A DNA stretch of 26,808 nt from Pseudorhodobacter antarcticus. Lineage in GTDB: Bacteria > Pseudomonadota > Alphaproteobacteria > Rhodobacterales > Rhodobacteraceae. The translations under genes were made by a program, and so were the position numbers. This document shows, piece after piece, positions 15,996-24,043 of this stretch. The stretch covers positions 1 to 26,808 of the forward strand of contig CAMAQR010000046.1 in the NCBI GenBank assembly GCA_945860375.1, written 5' to 3'. Each line of letters begins with the position of its first letter. Within the stretch, counting starts at the first letter, position 1. Under the pieces are notes generated by a model. The model was not told the DNA's origin. It searched no databases and saw only the letters and a program-made list of their open reading frames with translations.

Positions 15996-16906
15996 TGCGG
16001 CATCTTTCCGTTTTCATACCAAGTTGGGCCGATCTGGACGGGTGCCCCTTCGGCCTGCCGGATGGCCTTGATGCCAAGGTGGCTGTCGGACAGTTCGAAC
16101 TGCGACGCGCCGTCGCTTTGTGGAATTTCATTCATGAAATACCCAAAAACACCCGAGCGGTGGCAGGTCAGCGCCCCATGATCCTCAACCTGATAAGGCA
16201 CATCGGAGAACACCAAAGGCTCCACCCGCGTGAACGGTGGCACCGCATAAAGCCGCTTTTCCCGCCCTGCCGACAAGAAGGTCAGATGCTGCGCCATATG
16301 CAGCTTTGGCACATCCCAGCGTGGGATCGGCGATGGCGTCATCACATGCCGCCCGTTCACCAGCGCCGGATAAGCGGCACCTTGCATGATACGGCCCGAC
16401 CGCACGATCTGTTCGTACAAGATCAGCCAAAGCCGCCCGTAATCAGCATCGGCATGCATCTGCCGCGCGACGCTCATGTTCGGTTCAACCGGGCGCAGGG
16501 GTTCGGGGTTCGGCACTTGCAGGATCAGCACCTGATCGGCCCGCAGGCGTTCTTCGGGGATGCGGTGGCGGCTTTGGATCAGGGTGGCCTCGGTGGTGTC
16601 CCAGGTTTCGGACGCACCCGACACTTTGGTCAGGAATGACCGGATCGAGGCCGCGTTGACGCTGTCATCCGCGCCCTGGTCGATGACCTTGACCACCGAA
16701 GACGGCTTCAAAAGCGTCAGCGTCACTTGCAACCCGCCCGTCCCCCAGCCCCGCGCCATCGGCACCTCGCGGCTAGCATAGGGCATCTGGCAGCCGGGAA
16801 CGGCGATGGCTTTGAGCATTTTGCGCCGCAACTCGCGCTTGGCCGAGGCATCGAGGAAGCCGTAAGACATCGGCTGCCACGGTTTGGTCAGGGTGGCGAG
16901 GGTCAT
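15992..16906 (-). CDS. phnJ: C-P lyase catalytic subunit PhnJ, lacking most Fe-S cysteines
   Basis: The 304-residue protein is unmistakably PhnJ. It has GWGTGGLQVT, KVIDQGADDSVNAASIR, SRHRIPEERL, QVPNPEPLRPVEP, MTPSPIPRWD and SAGREKRLYAVPPFTRVEPL, all collinear with E. coli PhnJ. The C-terminal cluster-binding segment is changed. E. coli has C241-x2-C244-x21-C266-x5-C272; here the region reads ALTCHRSGVFGYF...FELSDSHLG. Only one cysteine (C248) remains, with Leu and Gly at the last two positions. The other cysteine is C39, next to G38, the counterpart of E. coli Gly32. The reading frame is intact and homology continues on both sides, so a frameshift is not the cause. The C-terminus is about 20 residues longer than in E. 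coli. C-P bond cleavage is the family role; whether this protein does it by the known radical route is doubtful. Confidence 0.9.
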   Translation of the reverse strand: MTLATLTKPWQPMSYGFLDASAKRELRRKMLKAIAVPGCQMPYASREVPMARGWGTGGLQVTLTLLKPSSVVKVIDQGADDSVNAASIRSFLTKVSGASETWDTTEATLIQSRHRIPEERLRADQVLILQVPNPEPLRPVEPNMSVARQMHADADYGRLWLILYEQIVRSGRIMQGAAYPALVNGRHVMTPSPIPRWDVPKLHMAQHLTFLSAGREKRLYAVPPFTRVEPLVFSDVPYQVEDHGALTCHRSGVFGYFMNEIPQSDGASQFELSDSHLGIKAIRQAEGAPVQIGPTWYENGKMPQ

Positions 16907-17967
16907 GCGGGCACCTGTTCAGTCGGGGCTGACACTGTGGCGGCTTTGGCCCCGCGCAACGCGTCCAGTGAAGATTGAAACGTCACATAATGCGGCAGCT
17001 TGAAGTGGATGCAAAAGCCAGACGCCTCTACGGGTTCGGTGTGATACAGGACGAATTCCTCCTCCACCGGCGAACCCTTGGCGGCACCCGGCGCGTTCAG
17101 GTCGAGCGTGGCGCCAGAGATCACCTTGACCTCGTTCCAGCCCAAAGTGGCGCAAAAGCCCAGTTCCAGCAGGCCGGACTTGCCCTTTGACGTCACCTCG
17201 GCCTGCGAAACCTTGACCCGGCCGGCCGAAAACACCGTGCCGCGCGGGTGACGCACGCGCACCTCGGCCTCGGCCAGCCGCAATTCGTTCACGGTCGGAT
17301 GGGCGTTGCCATAGCCGCGCATCGCCGCATAGCCCAAGGCCAGCATGCCGCCGGTGTCTGCGCGCGCAAGGCTTTGCAGCGTGTGGGCGCGCCGGGCTGG
17401 AAACAACAGCGGCTCGCGGGTCAGGTCGGGAATGTCGTCAAGGGCCACGTCGGCGCGGGCCGGATCGGCGACCAGCCCTTGCGCCTTTTGCCAGGCGGCG
17501 AGCGAAGGTTGATGCGCCGGCGCCGGATACGGGCTTGGGTCAACCGGGGTCGGCACAAAAGGCTGACCACGCAGAACATCGGTGGCCAGCAGACGGTGCG
17601 CATAATCAAGGCTTGGCCCCAGTATTTGCCCGCCGGGAATGTCCTTGAAAGCCGCTGAAATCCGCCGGTGCGTGAAAAGCTGGTCTTGCAGCACCGGTTC
17701 GGCAATGGTCAGGCGCGGCTGTGTCGTCCGCCAAGCCCGCAACAGCAGCACCGCCTCATAAAGATCGCCCCCCGCCTGTGCCAAAGCCAGCGCGGCAAGA
17801 TCCGGCTCGTAGAGCGAAGCCTCTCCCATCACCCGGTCAATCAGCATTGGCAAAGCCTGCCGCAGGGCGGCCACGCGCGCGCCATCTATCTGGCCCAGTT
17901 CGGCACGGTACAGGCGTTCGGATTGCGCAATCGCACGCTCTCCGCCTCGGGTCGCGACATAGGCCAT
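16903..17967 (-). CDS. phnI: C-P lyase core subunit PhnI
   Basis: A 354-residue core subunit, the same length as E. coli PhnI. In the known pathway it drives attack of the phosphonate on ATP with loss of adenine, aided by G, H and L. Landmarks are MAYVATRGGERAI at the start, LLLRAWRTT, KDIPGGQILGP, AMRGYGNAHPTVNELR, PVEEEFVLYHTEPVEASGF and IHFKLPHYVTF. The H321/H326 pair has the spacing of the E. coli zinc-site histidines near the PhnJ cluster. The stretch after GFCATLGWNEVKV differs from the E. coli SERKA-containing segment. I chose ATG 17967, which overlaps the phnH stop (TGATG); a GTG one codon earlier is possible. Its end overlaps phnJ by 4 nt. Confidence 0.93.
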   Translation of the reverse strand: MAYVATRGGERAIAQSERLYRAELGQIDGARVAALRQALPMLIDRVMGEASLYEPDLAALALAQAGGDLYEAVLLLRAWRTTQPRLTIAEPVLQDQLFTHRRISAAFKDIPGGQILGPSLDYAHRLLATDVLRGQPFVPTPVDPSPYPAPAHQPSLAAWQKAQGLVADPARADVALDDIPDLTREPLLFPARRAHTLQSLARADTGGMLALGYAAMRGYGNAHPTVNELRLAEAEVRVRHPRGTVFSAGRVKVSQAEVTSKGKSGLLELGFCATLGWNEVKVISGATLDLNAPGAAKGSPVEEEFVLYHTEPVEASGFCIHFKLPHYVTFQSSLDALRGAKAATVSAPTEQVPA

Positions 17968-18518
17968 CACAGCACCTCAATCTGGGTGGACCGTGGCAGG
18001 CCCATCACATGGCTGCCACAAAGGAGAAACAGATCAAATCCGGCGGGATAGCGGCAGCGCGCGGCGCGCAAGGACCAAAACCCATCGGCCACACCGCCAA
18101 TCAAGACTTCAACAGATGTCTCGATCCCCGGCCCGGTCAGCCGCAGCCTTTGGCCGGTGTCAAACATGGCGGACGCCACCACCGTGGCCCCGGCATCAGG
18201 ATAGAGGTCTGATCCGACCACAACCTGCGCCAGTTGCGCCAGCCCGTCGCCGGTCGCAAGCGACACGAAACAATGGTCGGCCAATGCCACAGGCACCAAA
18301 GCCGCCCCAAACGATGCGACCTTGGCCGCCAGTGCCGCATCCTCGCAAAACACCCGGCATTCGCGGTCAAGCAGCGCTTCGGCAATTCCGGCAGGGTCCG
18401 GCATTGGCAAGTTCTGCACGCTGCCCGGCCGCGACAAAGCCCACATCAGCGCTTCAAACGTGGCATTGGTGCGCGTTTCAAAGGCGTCTGGAACCGGGGT
18501 GACGGCACATGCGGTCAT
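17967..18518 (-). CDS. phnH: C-P lyase core subunit PhnH
   Basis: A 183-residue protein from ATG 18518, which overlaps the phnG stop (TGATG). PhnH forms part of the PhnGHIJ core and is needed for the nucleoside-displacement step. The recognisable parts are FEALMWALSRPGSVQ near the N-terminus, LYPDAGATVVAS, RLRLTGPGIE and the end AGFDLFLLCGSHVMGLPRSTQIEV. These match the E. coli C-terminus ([23 protein letters not shown]) position by position. The length is close to E. coli's 194. There are no odd features. Confidence 0.92.
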   Translation of the reverse strand: MTACAVTPVPDAFETRTNATFEALMWALSRPGSVQNLPMPDPAGIAEALLDRECRVFCEDAALAAKVASFGAALVPVALADHCFVSLATGDGLAQLAQVVVGSDLYPDAGATVVASAMFDTGQRLRLTGPGIETSVEVLIGGVADGFWSLRAARCRYPAGFDLFLLCGSHVMGLPRSTQIEVL

Positions 18519-18961
18519 CAAAACGTCTCCATGTCAACGCGGGTGGCCTCTATCTCGCACAGGCGGGCTTTGTCGTTTGCGGCGGCGACCCCGGCCTCAA
18601 TCTGCAGAAAATTTCGAATATCAAAGGTTTGCCCAAGACTGGCCGCCGCATCGACAACCGCCATCGCCATGGCGCGTTCCAGATCGCGCCCCACCACCAT
18701 GCCGTAACCTTGGGTGCCAGCCGCGCGGATATGCGCCTCGGCCACCAGAACTTCGCCCAAGTGGAAATCGGTGCCTAGCACGGTGTCCCGCATCGGCAGC
18801 ATCACAAGGCCGGTGCGACTGTGGACAACCTCAATCTCGCCCAGACCGGGGAGAAGGGTTTCCGCCAGCGCGGCCAGTCTGGCGGCATCGGCCCGTGCCA
18901 GAATGTCCAGCAGGTTTGCATGGTCGAATTCGCGACATTTGTCGTCTGTCTGGTCAAACAT
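18518..18961 (-). CDS. phnG: C-P lyase core subunit PhnG
   Basis: A small subunit of 147 residues beginning MFDQTDDKCREF at ATG 18961, 8 nt inside the end of phnF. A longer frame upstream to 19054 would lie within phnF and is rejected. Matches to the family are LLDILARADAARLAALAETLLPG, GLVMLPMRDTVLGTDFHLGEVLVAEAHI, GYGMVVGRDLERAMAMAVVDAA and the C-terminal EATRVDMETF. The overlapping start with phnF implies that the regulator and the structural genes share one transcript, so PhnF would control its own synthesis. Confidence 0.92.
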   Translation of the reverse strand: MFDQTDDKCREFDHANLLDILARADAARLAALAETLLPGLGEIEVVHSRTGLVMLPMRDTVLGTDFHLGEVLVAEAHIRAAGTQGYGMVVGRDLERAMAMAVVDAAASLGQTFDIRNFLQIEAGVAAANDKARLCEIEATRVDMETF

Positions 18962-19706
18962 CGGCGGTGCTTTCCGGGGCGCTGTCGCCCTCAGCCAAGG
19001 TGTCGAATGAAAATTGAACCCGGTCGGCGGCCCAGATTGCCTCGGAGTAGCCAATGGCCTTGCCGCTGCGATCCACGTCCGACTTTTGCAGCACCATCAC
19101 CGGCTGATCGGGGTGCTGCATCAGCAATCCGGCCTCTTCCGAACTGGGCCGGCGGGCAAAGATCGTGGTGCGCTTGCGGAAGTAATCCTCGATGCCGTGG
19201 CTGCGATAGATGTCGGACACCGACTCTCCGGTTGCGCGGCGCTGCGCAAGATCTGCAAAGCGGGCCGCACAATGGTAAGACAGACCGATGTTGATCGGCA
19301 CCCCATCGGCAAGGCCCCGGCGCAAAAGCCGATGCACGGCGGCGCCAACAGTCAGGCCAAGGGCTGCGGCCACGGCAGCGGTAGCCGGAACGATGGCATC
19401 GGAAAGTTGCTCCCCCGCCGGGGACACGCCCTGTTCCAGCAGGTTCTGGCGGAAACGGGTGCGCCGTCCGATGTGATAATGGATCAGCGGTGCCGCCTGC
19501 ACGAAGGTGCCACGACCTTGCTCTACCCGCAGCTTGCCATCAACGGCCAGGGCCGCCACCGCACGCCGCACCGAATGCCGCCCCGCCTGAAAGGATTGGC
19601 AAAGTTGCGCCTCTGTCGGCAGTTGCGCACCGGGCAAAAGTTGTCCGGCAAAGATGTCGGCCGAGATCTGATCGCGAATGATCTGCCAATTGTCCCGTCC
19701 CATCAC
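18954..19706 (-). CDS. phnF: PhnF, GntR/HutC-family transcriptional regulator
   Basis: A 250-residue repressor-type protein. The N-terminal winged helix (about 5-70) contains IRDQISADIFAGQLLPGAQLPTEAQLCQSF, RHSVRRAVAALAVDGKLRVEQGRGTFV. The UTRA effector domain (about 80-240) ends in the usual VMVLQKSDVDRSGKAIGYSEAIWAADRVQFSFD. It heads the phnGHIJKLM operon and overlaps phnG. The start is GTG 19706 or ATG 19703; GAGGAA lies 6-9 nt upstream. A 14-bp perfect palindrome sits just ahead of the ribosome site and is the obvious operator candidate. The effector is presumably a phosphonate-pathway metabolite or phosphate. Confidence 0.92.
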   Translation of the reverse strand: MMGRDNWQIIRDQISADIFAGQLLPGAQLPTEAQLCQSFQAGRHSVRRAVAALAVDGKLRVEQGRGTFVQAAPLIHYHIGRRTRFRQNLLEQGVSPAGEQLSDAIVPATAAVAAALGLTVGAAVHRLLRRGLADGVPINIGLSYHCAARFADLAQRRATGESVSDIYRSHGIEDYFRKRTTIFARRPSSEEAGLLMQHPDQPVMVLQKSDVDRSGKAIGYSEAIWAADRVQFSFDTLAEGDSAPESTADV

Positions 19707-19720
19707 GCCCGTTCCTCGTG

Positions 19721-19734
19721 GTCATTCGAATGAC
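19721..19734. promoter_or_regulatory. Perfect palindrome, candidate PhnF operator
   Basis: GTCATTCGAATGAC is a 14-bp perfect palindrome beginning 15 nt upstream of the phnF start. GntR/HutC regulators bind short symmetric sites next to their own promoters, so autoregulation of phnF-M is the likely role. The sequence does not extend symmetrically beyond 14 bp, and I saw no second copy in the window. Confidence 0.6.
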
Positions 19735-19944
19735 TTGGGGCATACACCGGCTGCATTACGCTTGTGTGACGGGTTTGGCGATTTGACGCTTTGGATGAAC
19801 GCGCGCGCCGTGGCGTGAGCCGCAGTTCATGTCTGGTCAAAGGGGCATTGGTCTTGCATCGTGCAGGATTGGAATGGCCTGCGGTGATCCGAACCGTCCG
19901 CGCGATGATGCGTGTTCCATCACTGTGAAGCGCAAAATTGGCAA

Positions 19945-19994
19945 AGGCTTTAAAGCCTGGGTGACTTGCACTTGTCCTGATCTGCGGCTATTCA
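19945..19994 (+). promoter_or_regulatory. Possible tRNA promoter and adjacent palindrome
   Basis: TTGCAC (19966-19971) and TATTCA (19989-19994) are 17 bp apart and end 10 nt before the tRNA, a reasonable though imperfect promoter. Just upstream is a 14-bp perfect palindrome AGGCTTTAAAGCCT (19945-19958) of unknown role. The rest of the gap between phnF and the tRNA (19735-19944) shows nothing I can support. Confidence 0.35.
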
Positions 19995-20004
19995 GGTCGC
20001 TGCG

Positions 20005-20078
20005 GCGGGTGTAGCTCAATGGTAGAGCTTTTGCTTCCCAAGCAAGTGACGAGGGTTCGATTCCCTTCACCCGCTCCA
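20005..20078 (+). tRNA. tRNA-Gly (anticodon CCC)
   Basis: The acceptor arms GCGGGTG (20005-20011) and CACCCGC (20068-20074) pair fully and are followed by T and an encoded CCA. The D stem is GCTC/GAGC, the anticodon stem is TTTGC/GCAAG around the loop TTCCCAA (anticodon CCC), and the T arm is GAGGG-TTCGATT-CCCTT. It reads GGG glycine codons. Confidence 0.96.
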
Positions 20079-20139
20079 ATCTCTTTTCCTTTCCGGCTGC
20101 CTGCGTTAGCAATTGCCATCCAATGGAAAGGGAATCCCC

Positions 20140-20490
20140 ATGAGCGACATCAAACGTATCGGTACCGGTGCCCGGATGAGCGAAGCCGTTTGCTACAACG
20201 GCATCGTCTGGGTGGCAGGTCAGGTCGGCAACCCCGGCGAGTCAGTCGAGGCACAAACCCGCACCTGTCTGGCCGAAGTGGACCGTATTCTGGCCGAGGC
20301 GGGGACAGACAAAACCCGCATTCTTTCAACACAAATCTGGCTGGCTGACATGGCGACGTTTGCCGAGATGAACAAGGTCTGGGATCAATGGGTGCCGCAG
20401 GGCCACACCCCAGCCCGTGCGACCGGTGAAGCCAAACTGGCCACCCCGGAGTATCTGGTCGAAGTGATCGTGACCGCTGCCTTGAACTGA
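20140..20490 (+). CDS. RidA/YjgF-family protein
   Basis: A 116-residue single-domain protein of the RidA (Rid/YER057c/UK114) family, which hydrolyses reactive enamine/imine intermediates in the best-known members. It has VAGQVG near residue 24, SVEAQTRTCLAEVDRILAEAGTDKTRILSTQIWLADM, then MNKVWDQWVPQGHTPARATGEAKLATPEYLVEVIVTA. The Arg in TPARATGEA is at the position of the RidA catalytic arginine. The start is ATG 20140, preceded by AAGGGAA; a frame beginning at 20113 adds nine residues that are not family-like. It stands alone after the tRNA and has its own terminator. It may belong to one of the Rid1-7 subgroups rather than RidA proper. Confidence 0.88.
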   Translation: MSDIKRIGTGARMSEAVCYNGIVWVAGQVGNPGESVEAQTRTCLAEVDRILAEAGTDKTRILSTQIWLADMATFAEMNKVWDQWVPQGHTPARATGEAKLATPEYLVEVIVTAALN

Positions 20491-20508
20491 CCCACGCGCT
20501 GTGGCTTG

Positions 20509-20538
20509 AAGCCGCCCTGTCAAAGGGGCGGCTTTTTT
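20509..20538 (+). terminator. Rho-independent terminator after the RidA-family gene
   Basis: AAGCCGCCC and GGGCGGCTT form a 9-bp stem with an 8-nt loop, and the stem runs into six T residues (20533-20538). It lies 18 nt past the stop of the RidA-family gene. Confidence 0.9.
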
Positions 20539-20701
20539 CATTTCAAAACATGGCCAGAGAAAAGGCTGCGACCCGACGTCCTTCTGCCGAGCCCCCGGTC
20601 CAACGGCCGCATAAATCTTTTGATTTCCGTTGCGGAAGGCGTATCCTGTTGGGGTATTCAGACGAGTGCCTTTTTTGATTTTCAAATTATGGGGACAGAA
20701 G

Positions 20702-21220
20702 ATGTCAGCCAAATCTCAAACTTTTGCGGTGCTGCGCGCCGTATTTCTGGGTTCGGTTTTTGCCGCCACAGCTTCGGGCGAAACAGCCCTGACCGTCACC
20801 CGCTGCAACGCCGATCTGGAGGGCAACGGGGTTTATCAGCCGGTGCTGCAAGTGGCGGTGAACGGGAAAACCCATGTGCACCCGATGGGCAGCGACGGGT
20901 TGACCCGGACCATTGTGTTCAACAGCAAGGCCGCCATCGATTGGGCCCTTGGTTTGCATGCCGCCGATGCAACCGATGTGATCTATGATGTTTGCTTTGT
21001 TCGGGACGGCAGAGACGATGCGGTTGTGCCAGAAGACACCTCGGATGGTGGTGACTGCGGAAGCTGTGGCAATTGCGGCGGTTGCGGCTCTTGTGGCGGT
21101 TGTGGGTCTTGTGGCGGTTGTGGGTCTTGCGGCGGTTGCGGGTCTTGCGGCCCGCAAGACAGCATTGTGGGGCTTGGGTTTACACTGATTGACCCCACCC
21201 AAAAGTTCGCAACGATCTGA
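20702..21220 (+). CDS. Secreted protein with a (Cys-Gly-x)11 repeat
   Basis: A 172-residue protein of unknown function. It starts at ATG 20702 with GGGGACAG upstream; a 72-nt upstream extension would bury the signal peptide. A signal peptide covers about residues 1-26 ([16 protein letters not shown]). A small domain follows (27-100) with two cysteines, C35 and C98, and no family I recognise. After an acidic linker ([14 protein letters not shown]) comes a strict repeat in which cysteines stand at every third residue from 119 to 149: eleven cysteines separated by Gly-Ser, Gly-Gly or Gly-Asn. A short tail ([13 protein letters not shown]) ends it. Metal binding, a disulfide-rich surface protein or a modified-peptide precursor are all possible. 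The glycosyltransferase-like gene starts 7 nt downstream, so the two are probably one operon. Confidence 0.75.
   Translation: MSAKSQTFAVLRAVFLGSVFAATASGETALTVTRCNADLEGNGVYQPVLQVAVNGKTHVHPMGSDGLTRTIVFNSKAAIDWALGLHAADATDVIYDVCFVRDGRDDAVVPEDTSDGGDCGSCGNCGGCGSCGGCGSCGGCGSCGGCGSCGPQDSIVGLGFTLIDPTQKFATI
21056..21151 (+). repeat. Gly/Cys-coding 18-bp tandem repeat
   Basis: Units close to TGTGGGTCTTGTGGCGGT (Cys-Gly-Ser-Cys-Gly-Gly) repeat about five times, with third-position changes between TGT and TGC codons and a degenerate first unit. Such an array can change copy number by slippage, always in frame. Confidence 0.8.
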
Positions 21221-21227
21221 TCTGAAC

Positions 21228-22451
21228 ATGCCTGCGCCCAAGGTTTTGCTGGCCAACGAATCAGGAATAGGGCGCGGCCATATCGTGAAGCTCGCAGCGC
21301 TGGCGCGGGCCTTGGGACCGGGGTTTCCGCTTGTCGCAGGCTTGGGGCGGCGCAAACACGCTGACGAATTGCAGGTGCTTGGCGCGCAAATTCTTGGCGC
21401 TCCTGCACTTGGCTACAGCGCCGAGGCGCGCGACAATCCGGCGCTTGAGGGCAATGCCACCTGGGGCGACTATCTGGCGGCGATGGGGTTGGCGCGCGAG
21501 GATCAGCTGCGCCGCAGTTTGGCTTGGTGGACGCAAACCATTGTCAGCGAAGACATTTCCATCCTGATCGCCGATTACGCCCCTTTGGCGATGCTGGCGG
21601 CTCAGGGGCTCAAGGCGCAGGGTTGGGCGATTGAAATCATCTCAACGGGCACCGGCTATGGGGTGCCACCCGCTGATCTGCCAGTTTTTCCGCAACTGCT
21701 GCCGGACTATTCCCACGTTGTCCATCCAGAGGCTGATCTTCTGAGGCGACTCAACCGCGTCACGGCTGATTTCGCGATCGAGCCTTTGCCTGCCCTGCCC
21801 GCACTTTATCGTGCCGATCTGGCCTTGCCCAGCACGATGCCCTTTCTTGATCCTTACCGCGCCAGCCGTGACCCCGCCGATCTGTCGCCACCACAGGTGC
21901 AGCATACGGATGGCTTGGCAAGCACCGGCGATGAGGTCTTCATCTACTTTTCCACCCGTGAATTGGACGATCCGGCGGTGGTGCAGGCCGTGGCGAACCT
22001 GCCCTTGCCCCGCCGCGCCTTCCTGCCGGGGGCGACGCCAGAGATCAAGGCTCGGCTTGCCGAGGCGGGCGTGATTGTGGAGCCAAAGCCGCTTACGATT
22101 GCAGAAATCACCGCCCGCTCCCGCCTGATCCTGCATTCGGCGCAGCATGGCATCCTGTGTCTGGCCGCTCTGGCCGGCTTGCCTCAGGTTGGCCTGCCCC
22201 AGCATCTGGAGCATTTGTTTCACGGTCGCCGGGCCGGGCAGCAGGGTATTCTGGACCTGCTGACGTGGAAAGATCGCTCCGAGGCCAGCATCACCGACAT
22301 GGTGCTGTCGGTCTACCACGACCGCGCCATGCAAAAGCGCGCGCAGGATTTTGCCCTCCAATTGCGCAGCACAGCGCCGAAAGACCCGCAAGCGATCCTG
22401 AAGGCGCAACTGGCCCCCGTAATCGCCCGCGCCGTTCAAGCGGTCAGATAA
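21228..22451 (+). CDS. GT-B-fold glycosyltransferase-like protein
   Basis: A 407-residue protein starting at ATG 21228 ([29 protein letters not shown]). The glycine-rich N-terminal loop GIGRGHI is that of GT-B glycosyltransferases of the MurG/UGT type, where it lies near the acceptor. The C-terminal half has the donor-side pattern: [41 protein letters not shown], matching the H-G-G-x-x-x-x-x-E-x-x-x-x-G-x-P-x-x-x-x-P region in layout. The conserved HGG is replaced by QHG. It is likely an NDP-sugar transferase, acceptor unknown. It follows the Cys-repeat gene after 7 nt, and its last 16 nt overlap the convergent pgi gene. A TTG start at 21189 is less likely because it lies within the preceding gene. 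Confidence 0.7.
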   Translation: MPAPKVLLANESGIGRGHIVKLAALARALGPGFPLVAGLGRRKHADELQVLGAQILGAPALGYSAEARDNPALEGNATWGDYLAAMGLAREDQLRRSLAWWTQTIVSEDISILIADYAPLAMLAAQGLKAQGWAIEIISTGTGYGVPPADLPVFPQLLPDYSHVVHPEADLLRRLNRVTADFAIEPLPALPALYRADLALPSTMPFLDPYRASRDPADLSPPQVQHTDGLASTGDEVFIYFSTRELDDPAVVQAVANLPLPRRAFLPGATPEIKARLAEAGVIVEPKPLTIAEITARSRLILHSAQHGILCLAALAGLPQVGLPQHLEHLFHGRRAGQQGILDLLTWKDRSEASITDMVLSVYHDRAMQKRAQDFALQLRSTAPKDPQAILKAQLAPVIARAVQAVR

Positions 22452-24040
22452 GCCACCAATGCCTGCGTCGAACCATCCTTGCCCGCCGCCGATTGCTTGC
22501 CTTCAAGGATCGGCTGCAAGGCCAGAGCCAGTTCCTTGCCCAACTCCACCCCCCATTGATCATATGAATTCAGTCCCAGAATGACGCCTTCCACGAACAC
22601 CCGATGCTCATAGAGCGCGATGATCTGGCCCAGCACAAAGGGGGTCAGTTTGGGATAGACCAGCGTGGTCGATGGCCGGTTGCCCGGAAACACCCTATGG
22701 CGGGCTTGGCGGTCCAGCTCGGCCCCTGTGACACCCTTTTTCGCCATGATCGCGGTGGCCTCGGCCAAGGAGCGGCCCCGCATCAGTGCTTCGGACTGCG
22801 CCAGACAGTTCGATACCAGCAGCAGGTGCTGATGCGCCAGATCGGGTTCATGGCCCGCTTTCGCCACCAGAAACTCGCAAGGCACAACCCGGGTGCCTTG
22901 GTGAATGAGTTGATAAAACGCATGCTGCCCGTTGGTGCCGGGTTCGCCCCAGACCACCGGGCCGGAATGCGTCGGCAGATCCGACCCATCCACCGCCACG
23001 CGCTTGCCGTTACTTTCCATCTCAAGCTGCTGCAAATAGGCTGGCAGGCGGCTCAGGCGCTGATCATAGGGCAAAACCGCACGGGTGGCATAGCCGCAGA
23101 TCTGATTGTGCCAGATGCCAACCAACGCCAGCATCACCGGCATGTTTTCGGCAAACGGGGCCAAGACAAAACGCTCGTCCATATCCCGTCCCCCGGCGAG
23201 GAAATCGTCAAACCGCTCCGGCCCGATCGCCAGCATCAGCGCAAGACCAATCGGCCCCCACAAAGAATAGCGCCCGCCGACCCAATCCTCAAACCCGAAC
23301 ACGCGGGCGGCGTCGATGCCAAAGGCCGCCGTCTTGTCCGCAGCCGTCGATACGGCGGCAAACTGCGCTGCCGGATCGGCCACCTTGCCCGCCATCCATT
23401 TCCGCGCCGTTTCGGCGTTGGTCATGGTTTCAATCGTGGTAAAGGTTTTCGAGGCCACAATCACCAGCGTGGTTTCCGGGTTCAGACCTCGAAGCGTATC
23501 CGCCATATGCGCGCCATCGACGTTGCTGACATAATGCACCCGTGGTCCGTCGTGGTAGGGGGCCAGAGCCAATGTCGCCATCGCTGGCCCAAGGTCGGAC
23601 CCGCCGATGCCGATGTTGATCACATCGGTGATCGCCCCGCCCTGCCCCTTGAACCGACCCTGCCGCACATCTTCGGCAAAGACCGCCATCCGGGCCAGCG
23701 TGGCGTGAATGGCGGGCACCACATCGCGGCCATCGACCATCACTTGCACGCCTTGGGGCGCGCGCAGGGCGGTGTGCAGCACAGCCCGACCCTCGGTGTC
23801 GTTGATGGCCACGCCGCCAAACATCGCCGCGCGCTTTTCTGCCACGCCCGAGACTTCGGCCAATTCCAGCAGCAATTTCATCGCGGTATCGTCGATGTTG
23901 GTCTTGGAGTAATCCAGCAGCATCGCCGCCGCACGGGCGGTAAAGCGATGGGCCCGGTCGGGCTGATCAAACAGCGACAGCAAAGAGCGATCCGCAATTC
24001 CGGCCTGATGATCCTTCAAGGCCTGCCATTTGTTCGCCAT
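22436..24040 (-). CDS. pgi: Glucose-6-phosphate isomerase
   Basis: A 534-residue enzyme (E. coli 549) interconverting glucose 6-phosphate and fructose 6-phosphate in the cytoplasm. Signatures are [13 protein letters not shown] (residues 141-152), [16 protein letters not shown] (195 onward), [33 protein letters not shown] and the C-terminal [14 protein letters not shown]. All catalytic landmarks appear intact. It is the third gene of the zwf-pgl-pgi operon, 3 nt after pgl. Its 3' end overlaps the convergent glycosyltransferase-like gene by 16 nt, with no terminator in between. Confidence 0.97.
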   Translation of the reverse strand: MANKWQALKDHQAGIADRSLLSLFDQPDRAHRFTARAAAMLLDYSKTNIDDTAMKLLLELAEVSGVAEKRAAMFGGVAINDTEGRAVLHTALRAPQGVQVMVDGRDVVPAIHATLARMAVFAEDVRQGRFKGQGGAITDVINIGIGGSDLGPAMATLALAPYHDGPRVHYVSNVDGAHMADTLRGLNPETTLVIVASKTFTTIETMTNAETARKWMAGKVADPAAQFAAVSTAADKTAAFGIDAARVFGFEDWVGGRYSLWGPIGLALMLAIGPERFDDFLAGGRDMDERFVLAPFAENMPVMLALVGIWHNQICGYATRAVLPYDQRLSRLPAYLQQLEMESNGKRVAVDGSDLPTHSGPVVWGEPGTNGQHAFYQLIHQGTRVVPCEFLVAKAGHEPDLAHQHLLLVSNCLAQSEALMRGRSLAEATAIMAKKGVTGAELDRQARHRVFPGNRPSTTLVYPKLTPFVLGQIIALYEHRVFVEGVILGLNSYDQWGVELGKELALALQPILEGKQSAAGKDGSTQALVAYLTA

Positions 24041-24043
24041 GTC

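Noticed and set aside
16080..16170. Frameshift in phnJ as the cause of the missing cysteines
   Set aside because: Both flanks and the segment itself (YFMNEIPQSDG, SDS) align in one frame with the family, so the cysteine positions are substituted rather than shifted out.
19829..20014. 61-codon plus-strand frame between phnF and the tRNA
   Set aside because: It runs into the tRNA, has no ribosome site and no recognisable features.
19837..20112. Minus-strand frame across the tRNA, containing VKGIEPSSLAWEAKALPLSYTR
   Set aside because: This peptide is the well-known antisense translation of a tRNA and is often annotated by mistake; the tRNA-Gly structure explains the sequence fully.
20985..21188. 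Hydrophobic 67-residue frame ([18 protein letters not shown]) over the Cys-Gly repeat
   Set aside because: It is the frame-shifted reading of the 18-bp repeat of the secreted Cys-rich gene, so its repetitive hydrophobic look is an artefact.
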